The notes under the pieces are model-generated. The model did no database searches, was not told where the DNA came from, and saw nothing but the letters and a program-made list of their open reading frames with translations. Shown here piece after piece: positions 58,990-64,000 of a stretch of DNA of 64,000 nt (positions are counted from its first letter, which is position 1; each line of letters opens with the position of its first letter). A program made the translations under genes and the position numbers. Origin of the DNA: Lancefieldella sp. Marseille-Q7238 (lineage in GTDB: Bacteria; Actinomycetota; Coriobacteriia; Coriobacteriales; Atopobiaceae). The stretch covers positions 1,430,530 through 1,494,529 of the forward strand of contig NZ_OX424407.1 of assembly GCF_949152215.1 (NCBI RefSeq). Direction: 5' to 3'.

Positions 58990-59064
58990 AGATAAGTTAT
59001 GGGAACATACAACGGGTCACGTGTCATGCAAGATGGTATCCTCAGCTGACCTCAGGAGGAAATG

Positions 59065-61017
59065 ATGGGTTTCACCAGAAGGCAGTTTTTTACACTGGCA
59101 GCTACGACTACGGCGGCCGCGATGGCGGGATGTACGCCGCAGCAGAAAAAAAGCAGTGATTCCGATGACAAGCCGTCATCTTCGGTAGATCTTGAAGAAT
59201 TTAAGTCTTTGACGCTTGATATGGGCGCCTGGAATTATGACGAGGATAATGACGTTTACTATCAGCTTGGCCTGCAGTATTGCTTGAAGCCGGCGTCAAA
59301 AATATATAACTCGCTTTCAATCTATGTGCCGGGAAAGTATTTTACTGCCGAGAAAAACGGCAAGAAGTATACGTGCAAAGTACAAGAAAAGGCTGTTGTC
59401 GGCAGCTTTACAGCTTCTACGGCTCCCATTGCCATGCCAATCAATACGGGAACCTTAAGCCCGCAGGCCTGTCCTACCGAGTACAGCTATGAGGGGCTTT
59501 CCACATACCTGGAGGCAGGGTGCATCTATGTGTACACGGGTTTTCGCGGGCGAAGCGCGGGATACGATTCGGCAAGCGGTTCCGATGATTTGTATGATGG
59601 AGGCTCGCCCTGGCCTGCTGTTGATTTTAAGGCCGCCATTCGCTACCTCCGCTATAACGCCAGCTCATTGCCAGGAGACGCAACAAAGGTATTTGCCTAT
59701 GGGTTCAGTTCGGGCGGCGGTTTGAGCGCTGTCTTAGGGTCAACGGGAGATTGCGAGTCCTTCTCGCCCTACCTTGCTATAATCGGCGCCGCAATGCATG
59801 ACATACAAGGAAACGAACTCTCGGACGCGCTCTATGGCAGCGCTTCCTGGTGTCCTTCAACGTCGTTTGATGTGGCCGATGCGGCCTATGAGTGGTCTGC
59901 CGGTCAGTATGTCACCAGCGATTCTCGCGCTGAAGGACTGTGGACAAAAGCGCTTTCTTCGGATCTCGCAACAGCCTACGGTAAATGGATTAACGCCATG
60001 GATCTTCTTGATGCTGACGGGAATAAGCTCGGGCTTGACCAAACAAATAACGGTATTTATGGTACGGGAACCTACGCGAAGATTATTCAAACGGAGCTGG
60101 AGCGCTCTGCTGACAACTTTGCCCGTGATACGTCTTTTCCTTATACGGCAACGCCTCAGTATTTTGATGATCCTCTTTTCCCGGGTGATCCAAACCTCGC
60201 AAAATCGCGGGGTGTAGAAGCTCCTTCTGCGGCGCTTCCAAACGACGCGTCAAAGAGTGCCGACTCTCAGAACCAGCAGGGGCAGTCGGAAGATCAAAAG
60301 CAAGATCAGACTCAGTTGCAGACGCAAAGCCAGCAGCAGTCTGCCGCCGCATCGGTTACAGGTGCCATGCAGGTGCAGTCCACCATTTTTGACACCGCTG
60401 ACCACTACTTTAATTCTTTCAACGAGAAGAGCGCGTGGTTGACGTATAACTTGAATCGCCAGACGGTAAGCATTTCAAGCCTCAAGGATTTCTCTGCCGC
60501 CATGCGTCCCGCATCGCTGGGCGTGGGCGCCTTTGATTCCGTCGACCGGAGTTCTCGCGCGAATCAGCTTTTTGGCATCGGTGAAAAGAGCACTCTGCAC
60601 TTTGATGTGATTATGGGCGATTTGGTCGCATCCAATACCGATTCTTACACGCAGCTTACGGGATGGAATAAAGACTATGAAGAGGCGTGGAAGACAGATC
60701 TTGCTCTCAAAGATACGCTCGAAAATGATATTGCCACGCGCGTGAACCTCTTTAATCCGTTGTACTTTTTGAGTGGAACGGCTGATGGTTTTGCTACAAC
60801 TCGTGTAGCTCCGTACTGGCGTATCAACGAAGGCGTCCAGAACTCTGAAACGTCTATATGCACGTCGCTAAATATGAGGCTGGCGCTTGCTCATTACAAG
60901 GATGTCAAAGATGTGGCTTTCACCTTAGTGTGGGACAAGGGCCATGTGCTTGCCGAACGCACGGGTAATGTGGCAACAAATTTGGTCAATTGGATTATTA
61001 CGTGCGCAACGCAGTAA
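59065..61017 (+). CDS. Tannase-like esterase, Tat lipoprotein
   Basis: A 650-residue lipoprotein. The N-terminus reads 'MGFTRRQFFTLAATTTAAAMAGC', a twin-arginine signal with lipobox 'MAGC'. The catalytic part resembles bacterial subtype-B tannases and feruloyl-esterase-like alpha/beta hydrolases. 'SIYVPGKYF' and 'YVYTGFRGRSAGYDS' precede the nucleophile elbow 'FAYGFSSGGGLSAVLGS' (S215 in G-x-S-x-G). Later landmarks include 'RVAPYWRINEG' and 'WDKGHVLAERTG', which hold the likely catalytic His. A Gln/Ser/Asp-rich insert of about 40 residues (397-436) interrupts the domain. It may cleave gallate or other phenolic esters from diet or plant material. ATG 59062 is an alternative start. Confidence 0.78.
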   Translation: MGFTRRQFFTLAATTTAAAMAGCTPQQKKSSDSDDKPSSSVDLEEFKSLTLDMGAWNYDEDNDVYYQLGLQYCLKPASKIYNSLSIYVPGKYFTAEKNGKKYTCKVQEKAVVGSFTASTAPIAMPINTGTLSPQACPTEYSYEGLSTYLEAGCIYVYTGFRGRSAGYDSASGSDDLYDGGSPWPAVDFKAAIRYLRYNASSLPGDATKVFAYGFSSGGGLSAVLGSTGDCESFSPYLAIIGAAMHDIQGNELSDALYGSASWCPSTSFDVADAAYEWSAGQYVTSDSRAEGLWTKALSSDLATAYGKWINAMDLLDADGNKLGLDQTNNGIYGTGTYAKIIQTELERSADNFARDTSFPYTATPQYFDDPLFPGDPNLAKSRGVEAPSAALPNDASKSADSQNQQGQSEDQKQDQTQLQTQSQQQSAAASVTGAMQVQSTIFDTADHYFNSFNEKSAWLTYNLNRQTVSISSLKDFSAAMRPASLGVGAFDSVDRSSRANQLFGIGEKSTLHFDVIMGDLVASNTDSYTQLTGWNKDYEEAWKTDLALKDTLENDIATRVNLFNPLYFLSGTADGFATTRVAPYWRINEGVQNSETSICTSLNMRLALAHYKDVKDVAFTLVWDKGHVLAERTGNVATNLVNWIITCATQ

Positions 61018-61108
61018 GAAAAACTCACGTCTGTAGTGCGTCTGTAGCATGCTTGCAGTATGTTTACAGCAGTGCGCTGGATAGGAACGGATAGAAGAAG
61101 GAGCGCTC

Positions 61109-61810
61109 ATGAATAGTTTGGCGAGAAAAGCAGCGAACGCTGTTCGTGCTGCTATAACGGCATGTGCAGTGGCGCTTCTCGTGATAACACTAACCGCCTG
61201 CACGGCAGCGCCGAACAAGAAGAGCGATTCACTGGCCGCGTCGACATCGGAAACGCAACAAGAGACAAAGAAGTCATATCGTGATTTTGTTGAGAAGGAT
61301 GACCCATACGCTACCGGCAAGCATCATGCAACCATTGAGGTTAAAGGATACGGCACGATTACCGTGGAACTCAATGCTGATGTAGCGCCTATTACCGTAT
61401 CGAATTTTGCCCACCTTGCCGAGAAGGGCTTTTATGACGGTTTGACGTTTCACCGGATTATCAGCGGTTTTATGATTCAGGGCGGCGACCCAAACGGTAA
61501 TGGTACGGGTGGGTCAGACATGCCTATCAAAGGCGAGTTCAGTTCAAACGGCGTGAACAATACCATTTCGCATACGCGTGGCGTCATCTCCATGGCGCGC
61601 TCGCAAGCGCCTAACTCTGCGAGCTCGCAGTTTTTCATCATGCATCAGGACAATCCCTCGCTTGACGGGCAATATGCGGCGTTTGGCCAGGTTACCGATG
61701 GTATGGATGTTGTTGACGCCATCTGCAGAGATACCCAAGTTGAAGACCGTAACGGAACGGTGGCACAAGAGCACCAGCCTGTTATCACATCGGTAAAAAT
61801 GATCGATTAG
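61109..61810 (+). CDS. Cyclophilin-type peptidyl-prolyl isomerase lipoprotein
   Basis: A 233-residue lipoprotein. The N-terminal signal ends in the lipobox 'LTAC' (about C31), and a polar linker follows. The cyclophilin domain covers about residues 72-232. 'VAPITVSNFAHLAEKGFYDGLTFHRIISGFMIQGGDPNGNGTGG' contains the catalytic Arg and the 'FMIQGGD' signature, with 'GVISMARSQAPNSASSQFFIMHQD' and 'YAAFGQVTDGMDVVDAI' after it. It should assist folding of exported proteins outside the membrane. The ATG at 61109 follows GAAGAAGGAG. It is transcribed with the preceding tannase-like gene or alone. Confidence 0.93.
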   Translation: MNSLARKAANAVRAAITACAVALLVITLTACTAAPNKKSDSLAASTSETQQETKKSYRDFVEKDDPYATGKHHATIEVKGYGTITVELNADVAPITVSNFAHLAEKGFYDGLTFHRIISGFMIQGGDPNGNGTGGSDMPIKGEFSSNGVNNTISHTRGVISMARSQAPNSASSQFFIMHQDNPSLDGQYAAFGQVTDGMDVVDAICRDTQVEDRNGTVAQEHQPVITSVKMID

Positions 61811-61903
61811 TTCAAAGAATATCGCCATTCATAAAACAGCAGGTAAAACAGTTAGTTAAAGAATTTTTTGCTATACTGAGCGTAATCCGAAGGGAGCCGC
61901 GCA

Positions 61904-62404
61904 ATGTATGCTGTTGGTGACTATGTAGTGCATCCGGGTCAGGGCGTGTGTCAGGTTTCAGCAGTTGCTCAAGGAAGTGACGGGTGGTATACGCTTGTGC
62001 CCATCAGCAGCAAGCACCCGATTCAGATAACGTTTCCTCGCACGCAGGAGGGCCGCTTGCGCACGGTTATGTCGTTTGATGAAGCGGAAGAGTTGATTGA
62101 CAAGTACCCGCTCATCTCCCTTGACACCTTTCATGTGCATAATAGCTCTCTTGAAGAATCGCATTTCAAGCGGGTCATTCGGGAGGGGTCATGCGAAGAC
62201 GCCGTAAGCATTGCCAAGACGTTTCGCAGCCGCATACACAACGCCCGTGCGCAAAACAAGCGGCCGCCCGTTTCTCATGAACGTATTTTTAAGATGGCCA
62301 GCACTCGTTCTCTGTATGAGCTGGCAGTCGCTTTGCATACGTCGACTGATAAGGTGAAGTCTGAGTTTTCGTCCCGGTTTGGCATCGTGTACTGCGAAGC
62401 ATAG
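61904..62404 (+). CDS. CarD/CdnL-like RNA polymerase-binding regulator
   Basis: A 166-residue CarD/CdnL/TRCF-type protein. 'MYAVGDYVVHPGQGVCQVSAVAQG' is the N-terminal RNA polymerase-interaction domain start, and 'YTLVPISSKHPIQITFP' follows. The C-terminal about 80 residues form helices ('SFDEAEELIDKYPLI', 'ESHFKRVIREGSCEDAVSIAKTFRSRIHNA') that bind promoter DNA in CarD. Such proteins control rRNA and growth-related promoters in actinobacteria. A TATACT box at 61872-61877 may be its promoter. The next 161 bases carry no gene. Confidence 0.85.
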   Translation: MYAVGDYVVHPGQGVCQVSAVAQGSDGWYTLVPISSKHPIQITFPRTQEGRLRTVMSFDEAEELIDKYPLISLDTFHVHNSSLEESHFKRVIREGSCEDAVSIAKTFRSRIHNARAQNKRPPVSHERIFKMASTRSLYELAVALHTSTDKVKSEFSSRFGIVYCEA

Positions 62405-62565
62405 CACCTCTCTGCGGCCCAAAATCGCACCTGCGGACTCGCTGCTCCAAATTTCGTCTTTCTATCAGTGTCAAAGTGCGCCTGCGCGCTTCGCGATGCG
62501 CGCTGCTGCCGTACAATACTCTATGTTGTAGCTATGCTGTAGTGAACTAGTATCAAGGAGACTTT

Positions 62566-62859
62566 GTGGCTGACGCTCAGGAAACATCAAAGAACCGTGC
62601 GATCGTAACGGTGTTGGGAAAGGACGCTCCGGGCATCGTCGCGGCCGTGGCATCGACGTTGGCTCGCCAAAACGTCAATATTTTGGATATCACCCAGACA
62701 ATTCTTTCGGGCATTTTTACCATGACCATGTTCGTGGAGTTTTCTGACGGCGCGAACTTCTCGTCAGTCAAAACGGACCTGGAAGAGCTGGCCGGTCAGC
62801 TGAACGTGCAGGTCAATATGGAGCGTGAAGAGGTTTTCACGTATATGTACAGAATCTGA
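62566..62859 (+). CDS. ACT-domain protein (UPF0237-like)
   Basis: A 97-residue protein consisting of one ACT domain: 'NRAIVTVLGKDAPGIVAAVASTLARQNVNILDITQTILSGIFTMTMFVEF'. This matches the small UPF0237/GcvR-like family, which is often linked to amino acid or folate metabolism. In many genomes the next gene is a DUF711 (UPF0210) protein; here it is a HAD phosphatase instead. The start codon is GTG 62566, preceded by AAGGAG. Confidence 0.88.
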   Translation: MADAQETSKNRAIVTVLGKDAPGIVAAVASTLARQNVNILDITQTILSGIFTMTMFVEFSDGANFSSVKTDLEELAGQLNVQVNMEREEVFTYMYRI

Positions 62860-62878
62860 CGGGAGGCATTGAATACCT

Positions 62879-63772
62879 ATGACTCCGCTTTCAGAAGTCG
62901 TTGCTAAAAAGACCCAGTGGATGAAGAGCGAATCCTCGGGACTTTATGTAAACATTGTTTTTTCCGATATGGACGATACGCTTCTCTCATGTGATAAGTC
63001 GATCAGCGAGAAGAACCTTGAAATCCTTGATCGTCTTGCTAAGCAGGGGATTCCCTTCGTGCCGGCAAGCGGCCGCGCGCTTTCTTTGCTCCCGCATGAG
63101 GTGCTTGCGCATCCCGCGTCCCGCTATGCTATTACCGCTGACGGCGCTACCGTGACTGACTTGAGAACGGAAGAAGCGCTCTATACGTCTCACATCAAAA
63201 AAGAAGACGCGCTGGCTCTTTTTGAGCTTATGAAAGACTTGCCGGTAACGTTTGACGTGTTTACGGGAGGAAGGGCGTATACCGATAATGCCCGCAGGGA
63301 GAAGATGAAACTCTTCCGGCTTCCGGGACATCATAAGGAGTTTATGCTCAGATCCCGTACGCCCTATGAGGGTTCCCCGAAAGACTTCATCGCTTCTCTT
63401 GATGATATAGAGCGCCTGGGGTCTTATTGGAGTGAAGATGCTGACGCGTATGTTCGTCCGCTGGTAGAGGCGGCTTTTGCTGAAGTAGGGGCATTTGATG
63501 TCACATCATCGATGGGCGTGGGCGCGGAGATTCTTGCTCACGGAACGTCCAAGGGAACGGCGCTTACATGGCTCTGCGATTACCTGGGCATTTCGAGTGA
63601 CACTGCCGCCGCTTTTGGTGACGCCGACAATGACACTGAAATGCTCCAATCTGCCGGCATCGGAGTGGCCATGGGCAATGGAAACGAAAGCGTCTTGCGA
63701 GCGGCGCGTTTTGTGACGTATACCAATGAGGAATCGGGCGAGGGACGCTTTTTGGAGTGGGCGCTCTCGTAG
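62879..63772 (+). CDS. Cof-type HAD phosphatase
   Basis: A 297-residue HAD-superfamily IIB (Cof) phosphatase. Motif I is 'VFSDMDDTLLS' near residue 27, with catalytic Asp. Motif II is 'FVPASGRALSLL'. 'LAHGTSKGTALTWLCDYLGISSDTAAAFGDADNDTEMLQSAGIGVAMGNGNESVLRAARFVTYTNEESG' holds the Lys and the acidic motif IV. Substrates are probably sugar or nucleotide phosphates. It begins 19 bases after the ACT gene, so it is probably in the same transcript. ATG 62879 is used; a later ATG at 62921 is possible. Confidence 0.9.
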   Translation: MTPLSEVVAKKTQWMKSESSGLYVNIVFSDMDDTLLSCDKSISEKNLEILDRLAKQGIPFVPASGRALSLLPHEVLAHPASRYAITADGATVTDLRTEEALYTSHIKKEDALALFELMKDLPVTFDVFTGGRAYTDNARREKMKLFRLPGHHKEFMLRSRTPYEGSPKDFIASLDDIERLGSYWSEDADAYVRPLVEAAFAEVGAFDVTSSMGVGAEILAHGTSKGTALTWLCDYLGISSDTAAAFGDADNDTEMLQSAGIGVAMGNGNESVLRAARFVTYTNEESGEGRFLEWALS

Positions 63773-63796
63773 ACTCGTCAAGCAGGCAAAAGTCGG

Positions 63797-64000
63797 TTAC
63801 TCGTCTTTGCCTGAGAGAATTTCCTCTGAACCGGATTCCTCATCATCGAGTTCTTCGTCCTCATCGTCAAGCTGAAGTGGCTTGAAGCTGGCGGTGTCAC
63901 CGCCGACAAGGTCGTGAACGGCCGCAGCGTTTTCAATGCGATCCTTATGCATAGCCGCGGAGAAGATATCGTCATCCTCTTCAATTTCCGCAATACGCTC
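63797..64000 (-). CDS. C-terminal part of an acidic protein (5' end outside window)
   Basis: The minus strand is open from the window edge to a TAA at 63797-63799, giving at least 67 codons. The peptide is strongly acidic, for example 'RIAEIEEDDDIFSAAMHK' and 'LQLDDEDEELDDEESGSEE'. It has the look of a real acidic C-terminal tail, because reading frames in antisense or noncoding DNA seldom show such composition. I cannot name the protein. It is convergent with the HAD gene and the stops are 24 bases apart. Confidence 0.55.
   Translation of the reverse strand, partial: ERIAEIEEDDDIFSAAMHKDRIENAAAVHDLVGGDTASFKPLQLDDEDEELDDEESGSEEILSGKDE

Noticed and set aside
62484-62503. GCGCGC hairpin between the CarD-like and ACT genes as a terminator
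   Set aside because: The arms are only six bases, the loop can pair in other ways and no T tract follows.
1-64000. Mobile elements, prophage, or rRNA in the window
   Set aside because: No transposase, integrase, terminal repeats, phage structural genes or rRNA-like sequence were seen on either strand.

Overview
The window reads as chromosomal DNA of a monoderm, fermentative actinobacterium. The best fit is the Coriobacteriia, in the Atopobium/Lancefieldella/Olsenella neighbourhood. This is judged from gene content, not from any search. It combines a lactate dehydrogenase-pyruvate kinase pair, a glucose-type PTS EIIA, an archaeal-type topoisomerase I as a housekeeping gene, a Tat system with several RR-lipoprotein substrates, a secretin-less Tad pilus locus and a T-box riboswitch on pheST. 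Base composition is about 50-55% GC, coding density is above 90%, and most genes lie on the + strand. I see no insertion sequence, prophage, CRISPR array or rRNA.

Layout. 0.2-5.6 kb: a DUF3290/DUF421 membrane pair, a DegV lipid-binding protein, NhaA, a small unknown gene and an aminotransferase. 5.7-11 kb: a TPR membrane protein, a STAS anti-anti-sigma-like protein, tatB, tatC and topA. 11.1-20.6 kb: the replication/translation cluster tmk-holB-PSP1-rsmI-metG-rsmA-tatD known from Firmicutes, here carrying queD and a catalytically suspect GH5 protein. 20.6-26.7 kb: a Bce-type module (response regulator, histidine kinase, ABC ATPase, FtsX-like permease) split by an inverted double-GNAT gene. 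26.9-32.9 kb: PTS EIIA, a nucleoid-associated protein, a Tat-exported cell-wall hydrolase and a zinc/manganese ABC transporter. 32.9-38.8 kb: T-box, pheS, pheT, a phospholipase-C-like protein and an iron-type alcohol dehydrogenase. 39-41.5 kb, minus strand: pyk and D-ldh. 41.8-45.7 kb: a calcium-type P-ATPase and RsgA. 45.9-55.5 kb: a 12-gene tad/flp pilus operon ending in a DUF192 protein and a zinc-ribbon protein. 55.7-64 kb: a DUF2207 protein, an XRE regulator, tRNA-Phe, a small gene, a tannase-like Tat lipoprotein, a cyclophilin lipoprotein, a CarD-like regulator, an ACT-domain protein, a HAD phosphatase and the end of an acidic protein.

How parts fit together. TatBC encoded at 6.9-8.4 kb would export the three RR-signal proteins seen here (hydrolase, metal-binding lipoprotein, tannase-like esterase). 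The tad locus encodes the full cytoplasmic and membrane machinery (CpaB, TadZ, TadA, TadB, TadC), one Flp pilin, three TadE-like pseudopilins and a large TadG-like protein, but no prepilin peptidase.

The most unusual signal is not a gene. The octamer GGCGAGAA/TTCTCGCC occurs at least 35 times by hand count, where about two are expected by chance. Six copies lie in only about 4.8 kb of intergenic DNA, including one inverted pair that forms a terminator-like hairpin between convergent genes. This resembles a DNA-uptake sequence. Because Tad pili are linked to transformation in another actinobacterium, the combination is the lead hypothesis of this report. Iteron-like direct repeats upstream of the tad operon (3 x 11 bp) and of the Bce-type transporter (3 x 19 bp) are the next most interesting signals.
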